Shown here: piece after piece, positions 43,743 to 51,855 of the stretch
Numbering within the stretch: position 1 is the first letter of the stretch
How the letters are laid out: the number at the start of each line of letters is the position of its first letter
Origin: Nitrobacteraceae bacterium AZCC 2146
GTDB lineage: Bacteria > Pseudomonadota > Alphaproteobacteria > Rhizobiales > Xanthobacteraceae
DNA: 64,000 nucleotides
NCBI GenBank assembly: GCA_036924855.1
Contig: JBAGRP010000001.1
Span: 5,320,001 to 5,384,000 of the forward strand
Direction: 5' to 3'
Position numbers and translations under genes: made by a program
The notes under the pieces: generated by a model
What the model was told of the DNA's origin: nothing
Databases searched by the model: none
The model's input: the letters and a program-made list of their open reading frames with translations, nothing else

Positions 43743-43817
43743 TTTGAAAATACGCGAATATCGTCGTATGCTTATGCTGGTTTCCGCGACTCGGTCGCGA
43801 ACCGTCCGCCGGAAAAT

Positions 43818-43848
43818 TGTGCACATTTTTTGAATTTAATGTGCACAT
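43818..43848. promoter_or_regulatory. TGTGCACA operators, sites 2 and 3
   Basis: TGTGCACA occurs at 43818-43825 and again at 43840-43847, exactly 22 bases apart, so two dimers would sit on the same face of the helix. Each is followed by ATT. They end about 25 bases before the GntR-family coding start, suggesting autorepression. Confidence 0.75.
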
Positions 43849-43872
43849 TCTTCAGGCGAGAAAGGAGTGCCT

Positions 43873-44649
43873 TTGATTGAGCGGAAAAAGCGGATTGCCA
43901 AGGCCGATCCCGGAACGGATGAGGCGATCCACCAGGCGATCGGGCGCGCCATCATGGAGGGGCGGCTGAAGGCCGGCACCAAGCTCGCCGAGCACAAGCT
44001 CGCCGAAAGCTTTGGCGTATCGCGCGAGCGCATCCGCAAGGTGCTGCATCGCCTCGCCGCGGAACGCCGCATCGAGATCATCCCCAACCGCGGCGCACGC
44101 GTGCCGCAACCGTCGCTCGACGAGATCAAGGCCGTCTACGAGGCACATCGGGTGCTGGAGGCCGGCGTGCTGGTGCAACTCGTCCGCGTCCTCGACGACG
44201 CGATCCTCGCGCGGCTGGACGCGCATCTGGCCGAGGAACGCCTGGCGGCTGTGAACGGCGACCGCGCCGCCTCGGTCCGCCTGTCCGGCGCCTTCCACAT
44301 CCATCTGGTCGATGCGCTCGGCAACGCCGAGCTCTCCAGATTTTTGCGCGACCTGCTCAGCCGGTCGTCGGTGATGGTGTCGGTCTATGAGCCGGCCAAC
44401 CAGTCGCTGTGCGCCGTCGACGAGCATGGCGCGATTGTCGAAGCGCTGCGTGCCCGCGATGTCCCGCGCGCCATCGACCTGTCGCGTCACCATTTCCTGC
44501 ATGTGGAGCAGCGCCTGCGCTTTGAGCCCGACGCCGAGCCGGCGCCGGACCTCGGCGCCATCTTCCGCAAGGTCGGCGCCGCGAAGAAGCGCAGGGCGGA
44601 TACTGCCGCCACCACCCGCGACACCAAGCTGTCGCATCGGGCACCCTGA
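43873..44649 (+). CDS. GntR family regulator (FCD subfamily)
   Basis: A 258-residue regulator: winged helix IHQAIGRAIMEGRLKAGTKLAEHKLAESFGVSRERIRKVLHRLAAERRIEIIPNRGARV, then an all-helical FCD ligand domain with the metal/ligand residues in YEAHRVLEAG, FHIHLVDALGN and DEHGAIVEALRARD. AAAGGAG at 43861-43867 is 5 bases before TTG 43873, so TTG is chosen; the GTG at 43867 would overlap that site. It is divergent from the allantoin-type operon and probably controls it through the three TGTGCACA sites. Confidence 0.9.
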   Translation: MIERKKRIAKADPGTDEAIHQAIGRAIMEGRLKAGTKLAEHKLAESFGVSRERIRKVLHRLAAERRIEIIPNRGARVPQPSLDEIKAVYEAHRVLEAGVLVQLVRVLDDAILARLDAHLAEERLAAVNGDRAASVRLSGAFHIHLVDALGNAELSRFLRDLLSRSSVMVSVYEPANQSLCAVDEHGAIVEALRARDVPRAIDLSRHHFLHVEQRLRFEPDAEPAPDLGAIFRKVGAAKKRRADTAATTRDTKLSHRAP

Positions 44650-44787
44650 CGCCCCGGATGCGCCGCGGTAGTCTCAGGCGCAGCGTGCGCGCCTTGCCGC
44701 TCGGCGGAGCCCCGGGGCACGGCGGTTTCACATGTCCGGTGATGAAATTGTGATAGGACTCAGGTCTTCTGGATGCATCGAGGGGCC

Positions 44788-45504
44788 ATGCGGTTTCTAG
44801 CAACTTTCCAAACCACTGATTTTCTCGACACCCTGCTCAGCCTGACCACGGCGTTTGTGCTCGGTACGTTGATCGGCGCGGAGCGGCAGTACCGGCAGCG
44901 CACCGCCGGGCTGCGCACCAACGTGCTGGTCGCGGTGGGAGCTGCGGCCTTCGTCGATCTGGCGATGCATCTCGCCGCCGCGGATGGCGCGGTGCGCGTG
45001 ATCGCCTATGTGGTGTCGGGCATCGGCTTTCTCGGCGCCGGCGTCATCATGAAGGAAGGCACCAATGTCCGCGGCCTCAACACGGCGGCGACGCTGTGGG
45101 GATCAGCGGCGGTGGGATCCTGTGCCGGTGCGGACATGATCGCGCAGGCGATCGCGCTCACGGTGTTCGTGCTGGCCGGCAACACGCTGCTGCGGCCGCT
45201 GGTCAATGCCATCAACCGCGCGCCGCTCGACGCCAAGTCGTCGGAAGCGACATATTACGTCAAGCTGACCGTGGCGGACAACGCATCGGCGGAGATGCGC
45301 GAGCAGTTGGTGGAACGGCTGGAGGTCGCGCATTATCCCGTTGCCGACATCGAGGTCGTCGATCTCGGCGACGATCTGCAGGAGATCGTGGCGACGCTGG
45401 TCAGTACCGCGATCGATCCCGGGGAACTCGATGTCGTTGTCGCCGACCTGCAGCGGAGACCCGGCGTGAAGCATGTGACGTGGGAAGTCAGCACCAAGGA
45501 TTAA
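44788..45504 (+). CDS. MgtC/SapB family membrane protein
   Basis: A 238-residue inner-membrane protein with four or five hydrophobic segments: FVLGTLIGAERQYRQRTAGLRTNVLVAVGAAAFVDLAM, VSGIGFLGAGVIMKEGTNVRGLNTAATLWGSAAVGSCAGADM. These are the MgtC core motifs. A soluble ACT-like C-terminal domain follows. The family is tied to low-magnesium growth and to control of the F-type ATPase. ATG 44788 has GAGGGG before it; ATG 44773 is an alternative. Confidence 0.9.
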   Translation: MRFLATFQTTDFLDTLLSLTTAFVLGTLIGAERQYRQRTAGLRTNVLVAVGAAAFVDLAMHLAAADGAVRVIAYVVSGIGFLGAGVIMKEGTNVRGLNTAATLWGSAAVGSCAGADMIAQAIALTVFVLAGNTLLRPLVNAINRAPLDAKSSEATYYVKLTVADNASAEMREQLVERLEVAHYPVADIEVVDLGDDLQEIVATLVSTAIDPGELDVVVADLQRRPGVKHVTWEVSTKD

Positions 45505-45568
45505 TTCAGGGAGCGGACAATGGGGCACGAGGCGGCGGATATCCCACCGCCTCCCCGGTATCAGTGTG

Positions 45569-46993
45569 TTAGAGACTCGGGCGACGCGCGGCGAGACCGC
45601 CGCGGCGTTCGAGCAGTGCGCCGAGACGCAGGATCGTCGCCTCGTCGAGCCACTTGGCGACGAGCTGGATGCCGATCGGCAATTTCTCGGAGCTGAAGCC
45701 GTAGGGCACCGAGAGGGCGGGCAGGCCGGTCAGGTTGAACGGCGCGGTCGCACGCATGACGTGGGTCCACGGCACCGTTACGCCGTTGACGACGACTTCC
45801 TGGGCGCCGTGTAGCGTCGCGGTCATCGGATTCACCGGGGTGAGCAGCACGTCGTATTTCTGGAAGTAGCCGGCAAACGCCGATCGAAGCGCCTCGGCCT
45901 TGGCCTCTGCCGCCTGATAGCCGGCGAAGCTGGGGTCCGACCCCGCCACGATACCTTTGCCGATCGCATGCAGATCCGCCTCGCGGCCGGTAGCGAGCGT
46001 CTTGATGGACGGAACGATCTCGCCGAACACGACGGTCATCAGCGCGGCGAGCGGGTCGCCGAGGAAAGGCAGGCGGACTTCCTCGACGATGCAGCCGAGG
46101 TCTGCGAGCTGCTTCGCCGCTGCAGCGACCGCCGCCGTGATCTCGGGATCGACGGGCCCGAAGGCTTCGTCCGAAACCCAGCCGACCCGGATCGGCTGGC
46201 CGGGGATCTTCCCATCGCCGGACTCTGCATCGCGGGCATGGACCGCGTAGCCATCGACCCCGTCGGGCCCCTTCAGGATCGAATAGCCGAGCGCGACGTC
46301 GCCGACCGTGCGGGCCATCGCGCCGACATGCCACCAGCGCGAGATCACGCTCGGGTAGTGGCCGGTATAGGGGACGCGGCCGTGGGTGGCCTTCAGCGCG
46401 GCGATGCCGGTGAAGGCGGCGGGACCGCGCACCGAGATCGCCACATCGCTACCGATGCCGATCGGCGACAGGCCGGCAGCGATCGCCGCCGATTCACCGC
46501 CGGACGAGCCGCCGGGCGTGCGGTCCAGATTCCAGGGATTGTTAGTGCGCCCGGTGACGAGGTTGTCAGTTTCGGTCCAGGCGGAGAATTCGGGCAGGTT
46601 GGTCTTCATCAGCGGGATGCCGCCGGCCGCCTTGAACCGCGCCACCGCGGTGGCGTCCTTGTCGGGGATATTGCCCGCGAACAGCTTGGAGCCCCGCTGG
46701 GTCGGCACGCCCGCGGTATCGAGCGCATCCTTGATCGAAAACGGCACGCCGTGCAGCGGGCCGAGCGGGGCGCCAGCGGCGACGGCCTTGTCGGCGGCGT
46801 CAGCGGCCTTCAGCGCGGCGTCGCCCATCAGGGTGACCACGGCGTTGATCTTGGGGTTCACGGCCGCCGTGCGGTCGAGATGTGCCTGCACCACCTCGCG
46901 CGAGGATAGTTGTCGCGTCCGGATCAGGGCCGCCAACGCCGTGGCGTCCATGTAGTGGATGGGCTCTGCCGAGTTCTTCATTGTCGTGGTCAT
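45569..46993 (-). CDS. amidase signature family enzyme
   Basis: A 474-residue amidase: GVPFSIKDALDTAGVPTQRGSK (catalytic Lys region), TPGGSSGGESAAIAAGLSPIGIGSDVAISVRGPAAFTGIAALKATHGRVP (Ser-cisSer-Lys triad region) and a C-terminal GLPALSVPYGF. The usual tail is present. The substrate is unknown. It is divergent from a TetR gene with two matching 20-bp operators between them, so it is probably the TetR target. A GAGGCGG..CCGCCTC hairpin at 45529-45553 lies after its stop. Confidence 0.9.
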   Translation of the reverse strand: MTTTMKNSAEPIHYMDATALAALIRTRQLSSREVVQAHLDRTAAVNPKINAVVTLMGDAALKAADAADKAVAAGAPLGPLHGVPFSIKDALDTAGVPTQRGSKLFAGNIPDKDATAVARFKAAGGIPLMKTNLPEFSAWTETDNLVTGRTNNPWNLDRTPGGSSGGESAAIAAGLSPIGIGSDVAISVRGPAAFTGIAALKATHGRVPYTGHYPSVISRWWHVGAMARTVGDVALGYSILKGPDGVDGYAVHARDAESGDGKIPGQPIRVGWVSDEAFGPVDPEITAAVAAAAKQLADLGCIVEEVRLPFLGDPLAALMTVVFGEIVPSIKTLATGREADLHAIGKGIVAGSDPSFAGYQAAEAKAEALRSAFAGYFQKYDVLLTPVNPMTATLHGAQEVVVNGVTVPWTHVMRATAPFNLTGLPALSVPYGFSSEKLPIGIQLVAKWLDEATILRLGALLERRGGLAARRPSL

Positions 46994-47010
46994 GATCGTT
47001 CTCCAGTAAA

Positions 47011-47030
47011 TCTACCTGACGACAGGTAGA
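47011..47030. promoter_or_regulatory. TetR operator 1
   Basis: Perfect 20-bp palindrome TCTACCTG-ACGA-CAGGTAGA, 18 bases before the amidase ATG. It shares the half-site CTACCTG with operator 2. Confidence 0.8.
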
Positions 47031-47072
47031 TTGATGATAGCCAGTTAGGCCTTCCCTTTTGGGTAGTCAAGC

Positions 47073-47092
47073 CCTACCTGTCGAAAGGTAGG
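47073..47092. promoter_or_regulatory. TetR operator 2
   Basis: 20-bp palindrome CCTACCT-GTCGAA-AGGTAGG, 16 bases before the tetR-family ATG. The two operators are 62 bases apart, centre to centre, and fit the common form CTACCTGNCGANAGGTAG. Confidence 0.8.
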
Positions 47093-47108
47093 CAAAAGGA
47101 CGTTGGCA

Positions 47109-47675
47109 ATGACGACAGATACGAAGCAGCGAATTCTGGCTGCGGCCCGACTGACGGTGCAGGACCGCGGTTACGGGGGCTTGAGCTTTCGCGAACTGGC
47201 CAAGGAAGTCGGTATCAAGAGCGCCAGCATCCACCATTACTTCCCCACCAAGGGAGAGCTCGGCGGCGTGCTGGCCGAGCGCTACACCGCGGATTTTTCC
47301 GCATATCTTGAAGGCCTTCTTGCCGAAGGCCTCGGTCGCGAGGCGTGCGTCCGGAAATATACCGAGGTGTTTCGCGACACCTTGCGCAACGAGAACCGGA
47401 TGTGCCTGGGCGGAATCATGGCCGCGGAGCACAAGGAATTGCCGGACGAAGTGCGGGCCCAGGTGGTAAAATTCTCCGAGATGAACGTCGGGTGGCTCGC
47501 TAAGGCGCTCTCACTCGGCGATGGTCCAGCGGTCCATCCGGACACGACCCGGCGCCGGGCGCTGGCGATCTTCGCGGCGATCGAGGGCGCCCAGCTCGTG
47601 GCGCGCAGCCGCGATGACGTGACCGTCTATGAGGATATCGTCGAGACCTATCGGAGCGCGGGACTGCTTCCCTGA
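47109..47675 (+). CDS. TetR/AcrR family transcriptional repressor
   Basis: A 188-residue repressor: N-terminal helix-turn-helix TKQRILAAARLTVQDRGYGGLSFRELAKEVGIKSASIHHYFPTKGELGG (about 6-54) and a helical ligand domain with RMCLGGIMAAEHKELPDEVRAQV, a pattern of the TetR_C group. ATG 47109 is used; an upstream in-frame TTG lacks support. Divergent arrangement and twin palindromes indicate control of itself and the amidase gene. Confidence 0.9.
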   Translation: MTTDTKQRILAAARLTVQDRGYGGLSFRELAKEVGIKSASIHHYFPTKGELGGVLAERYTADFSAYLEGLLAEGLGREACVRKYTEVFRDTLRNENRMCLGGIMAAEHKELPDEVRAQVVKFSEMNVGWLAKALSLGDGPAVHPDTTRRRALAIFAAIEGAQLVARSRDDVTVYEDIVETYRSAGLLP

Positions 47676-47796
47676 ATTCGGTTTCCTGACGCCGCAGCCG
47701 TGGTGCGACAAACCGGCCCGGCGGTAGGGCCAGCGGTTTCTTGGAACCTTGCCGTCCAGCGTCCGTTGACCGATGCAACAATGGAGACGGCGGACC

Positions 47797-48132
47797 ATGA
47801 CCCCGACCCAGAAAAAGCATGCTTTCCGGAAAGACCTGCTGGTGGCAGGCGTGATGGTGCTGGCCGGTCTGGCAATCTCCGCCATCTCGCTGGCGCAACT
47901 CGTGCCCAGCCAAACCCGGATGGCGCAGACGACACAGCCGTTGCAGTCCACGCCGGGTGCCGAGAACAAGCCGCCGGCCCCCGCCGACCCGGTTACGACC
48001 GGTTCGCGGCCGACCGAAATTCCGCCGCAGCCGGCGCGGCCCGATGCCGACGCGCAGAAGGCCGGCGCGACACCGGTTCTGCCGCCGGCGCCTGCGGAGA
48101 AAACGGCCGATCCGATTCCGACGCGGAAGTAG
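47797..48132 (+). CDS. single-span membrane protein with Pro/Ala-rich tail
   Basis: A 111-residue protein: positively charged N-terminus ([12 protein letters not shown]), one hydrophobic segment ([23 protein letters not shown]) and a long disordered tail rich in Pro, Ala and Thr. GGAGACGGCGGACC precedes ATG 47797; ATG 47773 in the same frame is possible. I do not recognise a family. It is followed by a strong terminator. Confidence 0.6.
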   Translation: MTPTQKKHAFRKDLLVAGVMVLAGLAISAISLAQLVPSQTRMAQTTQPLQSTPGAENKPPAPADPVTTGSRPTEIPPQPARPDADAQKAGATPVLPPAPAEKTADPIPTRK

Positions 48133-48151
48133 GCGACCTTGCAATTTTGCC

Positions 48152-48189
48152 AACAGGCCGCGGCGTATATGCGCCGCGGCCTGTTTATG
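48152..48189 (+). terminator. intrinsic terminator after the 47797 gene
   Basis: Perfect 14-bp stem AACAGGCCGCGGCG with a 6-base loop and its complement, running into TTTATGTTT. It is 20 bases after the stop codon and shields the following decarboxylase gene. Confidence 0.85.
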
Positions 48190-48278
48190 TTTGGCTCACC
48201 ATGCCGATTTTACAGCCTCGATTGTCATCCGGCCTTCGCGCATATTGCGGTAGCGTAACCGCAAACACGGGGACTCTC

Positions 48279-49019
48279 ATGAAAATCGACGACGTCCGGA
48301 AAAACGCCTATTCGATGCCGTTGACCAACCCGTCGTTTCCGCCGGGACCCTACCGCTTCTTCAACCGCGAATATTTCGTGCTGACCTATCGCACCGATCC
48401 GGAGGCGCTGGCCGCGGTGGTGCCGGAGCCGCTGCAGGTCACCGACCCGATCGTCAAATACGAGTTCATCCGGATGCCGGATTCCACGGGCTTCGGCGAT
48501 TACACCGAGACCGGGCAGGTGATCCCGGTGCGCTTCAACGGCGAGGACGCCGTCTACATTCATTCGATGTATCTCGACGACGACGCGCCGATCGCCGGCG
48601 GCCGCGAGTTGTGGGGATTTCCCAAGAAGCGGGCGACGCCCAAGATCGAGGTGGAGAGCGACGTGCTGGTCGGCACGCTGCATTACGGTTCGGTGCTCTG
48701 CGCCTCGGGCACCATGGGCTACAAGCACCGCGTTGCCGATCATGACACTGTCATGCACGCGCTGAAAGTGCCGAACTACATTCTGAAGATCATCCCGCAT
48801 GTCGACGGCACGCCGCGGATCTGCGAGCTGGTGCGCTACTTTCTCGAAGACATCACGCTGAAGGAAGCCTGGACCGGCCCCGCCGCGCTCGGCCTGTTTC
48901 CGCATGCGCTCGCCGACGTCGCCCGATTGCCGGTGCGCGAGGTGATCTCGGCGCTGCATTTCAAGGCGGATTTGACGCTGGGACTGGGCGAGGTGGCGTT
49001 CGATTATCTGGCGAAGTGA
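48279..49019 (+). CDS. adc: acetoacetate decarboxylase family protein
   Basis: A 246-residue enzyme of the ADC family, which uses a Schiff-base lysine to decarboxylate acetoacetate to acetone. The active-site segment [13 protein letters not shown] (K116, K117) matches the paired-Lys centre of clostridial ADC, and [23 protein letters not shown] matches the binding loop. Length is standard. ATG 48279 begins the family. A REP-B element follows the stop. Physiological substrate is not proven by sequence. Confidence 0.88.
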   Translation: MKIDDVRKNAYSMPLTNPSFPPGPYRFFNREYFVLTYRTDPEALAAVVPEPLQVTDPIVKYEFIRMPDSTGFGDYTETGQVIPVRFNGEDAVYIHSMYLDDDAPIAGGRELWGFPKKRATPKIEVESDVLVGTLHYGSVLCASGTMGYKHRVADHDTVMHALKVPNYILKIIPHVDGTPRICELVRYFLEDITLKEAWTGPAALGLFPHALADVARLPVREVISALHFKADLTLGLGEVAFDYLAK

Positions 49020-49021
49020 TT

Positions 49022-49146
49022 GTCATTCCGGGGCGTGAGCAGCGTCAGCTGCGAGCGAACCCGGAATCTAGAGATAGCTGAGCAGATCGGGATTCCGGGT
49101 CTGCACTCCAGCCGGCTTTGCCGTCTGAAGTGCATCCCGGAATGAC
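49022..49146. repeat. REP element, type B
   Basis: It shares with 28219-28366 the words GTCATTCCG, GCAGCGTCAGCTGCGAGCGA, CCCGGAATC, ATTCCGGGTCTGC and CATCCCGGAATGAC, in the same order. It lies between convergent genes (decarboxylase and homospermidine synthase). Confidence 0.88.
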
Positions 49147-49156
49147 AGACCTCAGC

Positions 49157-50602
49157 TCAGCGAACCAGCACGTTCCGGAACTGCCAGGGATCGCTCGTGT
49201 CGATGTCTTCCGGGAACAGGCCGGGACGGTCGCTGAGCGGGGTCCAGTCGGTGTAGTAGCCTTTCACCGGGCCGAGATAGGGCGTCTGGATTTCTAGCAA
49301 GCGATGGAAATCCATCTCGTCGGCCTCGACGATGCCTTCAGTCGGGTGCTCCAGCGCCCAGACCATGCCGCCGAGCACGGCGGAGGTCACCTGCAGACCG
49401 GTGGCGTTCTGATAAGGCGCAAGTTCCCGCGTCTCCTCGATGGAGAGCTGCGAGCCGAACCAGTAGGCATTCTTGCCGTGGCCGTAGAGCAGCACACCGA
49501 GTTCGTCGATGCCGTCAACGATTTCGTTCTCGTCGAGGATGTGGTGCTTCTCCTGCATCTTGGCAGCGCGGCCGAACATTTCATGCAGCGAGAGCACCGC
49601 GTCGTCCGCCGGATGATAGGCATAGTGGCAGGTCGGCCGGTAGACCGCCGTGCCCGATGCGTCGCGCGCCGTGAAGTAATCGGAGATCGAGATCGACTCG
49701 TTGTGGGTGACAAGGAAGCCGTACTGCGCGCCTCGTGTCGGGCACCAGGTGCGCACGCGCGTGTTCGCGCCGGGCTGCATCAGGTAGATCGCCGCGCCGC
49801 AGCCGGTCTCGTGGCTGTGCGCGTTCTCCGGCATCCATTTTTCATGAGTGCCCCAGCCGAGTTCGGACGGCTGCACGCCTTCTGACAGGAAGCCTTCGAC
49901 CGACCAGGTGTTGACGAAAACGTCCGGCTCCTTCGGCGACTTGGAGCGCTGCGTGTCCCGCTCGGCGATGTGGATGCCCTTGACGCCGGCCTGCCGCATC
50001 AGGTCCGCCCATTCGGCCTTGGTCTTCGGCTCGTGGGCATTGAGCTTCAGGTCAGCGGCGACATTCAGCAGCGCCTGCTTGACGAAGAAGGAGACCATCC
50101 CGGGGTTAGCACCGCAGCAGGAGACGGCCGTCGTCGAGCCGGGGCTGCGCGCGGTCTTGGCAGCAAGCGTTGCTTCGCGCAGCGCGTAGTTGGAGCGCGC
50201 TTCCGGTCCTTTCGACGCGTCGAAATAGAAGCCGAGCCAGGGCTCGTTGACCGTGTCGATGTAAAGCGCGCCGAGTTCGTTGCAGAGCTCCATGATGTCG
50301 GTCGAGCCGGTATCGACCGACAGGTTGACGCAGAAGCCCTGGCCGCCGCCTTCGGTGAGCAGCGGCGTCAGCAACTCGCGATAGTTCTCCCTGGTCAGCC
50401 CCTGCTGGATGAAGCGCACGTTGTGCTTCTCGCAATGCGCCTTGCGGCCCTCGTCCTTGGGATCGAGCACGGTGATGCGCGACTTGTCGTAATCGAGATG
50501 CCGCTCGATCAGCGGCAGCGTGCCCTTGCCGATGGAGCCGAAGCCGACCATCACGATGGGGCCCGAAATCTTCGCGTGGATCGGCCAGGCGGGGGTGGTC
50601 AT
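49157..50602 (-). CDS. hss: homospermidine synthase
   Basis: A 481-residue NAD-dependent enzyme of the saccharopine-dehydrogenase fold that makes homospermidine from two putrescines, the main long polyamine of many rhizobia. Visible: Rossmann start IVMVGFGSIGKGTLPLIERH, NLSVDTGSTDIMELCNELGALYIDTVNEPW, CCGANPGMVSFFVKQALL, HETGCGAAIYLMQPGANTRVRTWCPT and the C-terminal GYYTDWTPLSDRP. Length is typical. It lies in one direction with RidA, GNAT and ornithine decarboxylase genes, which supply its substrate. Confidence 0.95.
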   Translation of the reverse strand: MTTPAWPIHAKISGPIVMVGFGSIGKGTLPLIERHLDYDKSRITVLDPKDEGRKAHCEKHNVRFIQQGLTRENYRELLTPLLTEGGGQGFCVNLSVDTGSTDIMELCNELGALYIDTVNEPWLGFYFDASKGPEARSNYALREATLAAKTARSPGSTTAVSCCGANPGMVSFFVKQALLNVAADLKLNAHEPKTKAEWADLMRQAGVKGIHIAERDTQRSKSPKEPDVFVNTWSVEGFLSEGVQPSELGWGTHEKWMPENAHSHETGCGAAIYLMQPGANTRVRTWCPTRGAQYGFLVTHNESISISDYFTARDASGTAVYRPTCHYAYHPADDAVLSLHEMFGRAAKMQEKHHILDENEIVDGIDELGVLLYGHGKNAYWFGSQLSIEETRELAPYQNATGLQVTSAVLGGMVWALEHPTEGIVEADEMDFHRLLEIQTPYLGPVKGYYTDWTPLSDRPGLFPEDIDTSDPWQFRNVLVR

Positions 50603-50696
50603 CGGCGAAATCTCCAGGAGCGAATGTGGGTGAATTAAAGGAAAGCGGCGGCGAACTCGACCGCGCCGTTTGCGTGGGTTGAACGAAAATGGAACG

Positions 50697-51086
50697 TCAG
50701 GTCGTGCGACGCTTGGCAGTCACTTCGATTTCGATCTTCATCTCGGGCTTGTAGAGCCCGGCGACGACCAGAAGCGTGGCAGCCGGCCGGATTTCGCCGA
50801 GATGGGCACCGCAGACCGCGAACACCGCATCGGCATCCTTGGCGTCGGTGATGTAATAGGTCGCGCGCACGATATCGGCCATTTCAAATCCGGCCTCCTT
50901 CAGCGCGGCGCCGATGGTCTTGAAGCAGTTCTGTGTCTGCGCCGTGACATCGGCGGGCAGAACCATGGTGGTGTAATCGTAGCCGGTGGTGCCGGAGACG
51001 AAGGCGAAATCGCCATCGACCACCGCACGGCTGTAGCCGGCGGTCTTCTCGAACGGCGATCCGGTGGAAATCAGGCGACGGGTCAT
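50697..51086 (-). CDS. RidA family protein
   Basis: A 129-residue member of the YjgF/YER057c/UK114 family, which hydrolyse reactive enamine/imine intermediates of PLP enzymes. Core motifs are GYSRAVVDGDFAFVSGTTGYDY and NCFKTIGAALKEAGFEMADIVRATYYITDAKD, with a C-terminal PAATLLVVAGLYKPEMKIEIEV. Start ATG 51086 begins the domain. Its position between homospermidine synthase and a PLP decarboxylase gene is consistent with damage control in polyamine synthesis. Confidence 0.9.
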   Translation of the reverse strand: MTRRLISTGSPFEKTAGYSRAVVDGDFAFVSGTTGYDYTTMVLPADVTAQTQNCFKTIGAALKEAGFEMADIVRATYYITDAKDADAVFAVCGAHLGEIRPAATLLVVAGLYKPEMKIEIEVTAKRRTT

Positions 51087-51141
51087 GGCGGGGGCCTCGC
51101 TCGTAAAACAGGCCCCGCAATGCCGTTTATTGGCGTTCAAA

Positions 51142-51747
51142 TCAAGCCGCGCGTGCCGCCGGCGAGGCGGTTCTGGCCCGGCGAGAGGGGGCCGTCCGGC
51201 CGGTGGCCACGATCAGGCCCGCCGCGCCATCGAGCGCGCCGGGGCGCAGTTCGAGGCCGAGCAGGCGATGCCGCTCGAACGGGCCGGGCAGCGACATGCC
51301 CTCCATCTTCGCCGGGGAGAAGCCGAAGCGGCTGTAATAGGGTTCGTCGCCGAGCAGGATCACCGCGCCATGGCCGAGCGCCGTCGCCGCGGCGATGGCG
51401 TGCTTCATCAGCTCGGCGCCGATGCCCAGTTCGCGGCACGACGGATCGACGGCCAGGGGGCCAAGCATCAAGGCTGCCTGGCCCCCGGCATCGACATGCC
51501 AGAGCCTGATCGTACCGACCAGCCTGCCTTGCGCCACCACCGAGAAGGCAAGGCCTTCGGCGGGCAGTCGTCCGTCACGCAGTCGCTGGCAGGTGCGGGC
51601 ATGGCGCGAGGCGCCGAAGCACACATCCAGCAGCGCTTCGCGCGCGGCGATGTCGGAGCCACGTTCCGCACGGATCGCGAACGGGGTGGCTGCGATGGTC
51701 AGGGCAACAGTGTTGTTGGTGGCGGTCTTTTGCAGAGCAGTCGTCAT
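51142..51747 (-). CDS. GNAT family N-acetyltransferase (YhbS-like)
   Basis: A 201-residue acetyltransferase: ALLDVCFGASRHARTCQRLRDGRLP, then the acetyl-CoA motif LGPLAVDPSCRELGIGAELMKHAIAAATALGHGAVILLGDEPYYSRFGF and the FSPAKM tail. This is the COG3153 pattern. The acceptor is unknown; within a polyamine cluster an amine or modified amino acid is possible. The last 25 residues are a low-complexity Arg/Ala tail. Confidence 0.85.
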   Translation of the reverse strand: MTTALQKTATNNTVALTIAATPFAIRAERGSDIAAREALLDVCFGASRHARTCQRLRDGRLPAEGLAFSVVAQGRLVGTIRLWHVDAGGQAALMLGPLAVDPSCRELGIGAELMKHAIAAATALGHGAVILLGDEPYYSRFGFSPAKMEGMSLPGPFERHRLLGLELRPGALDGAAGLIVATGRTAPSRRARTASPAARAA

Positions 51748-51855
51748 GGCATGTCATTCCCCGCTGCATTTTGCGCAGCGTTGTCATCCGGATAATGGAG
51801 GTGACGGGGTGGGAGCCGGCGAACCGGCTCCCGGTTATTCAGAGCAAAAAGGCGC

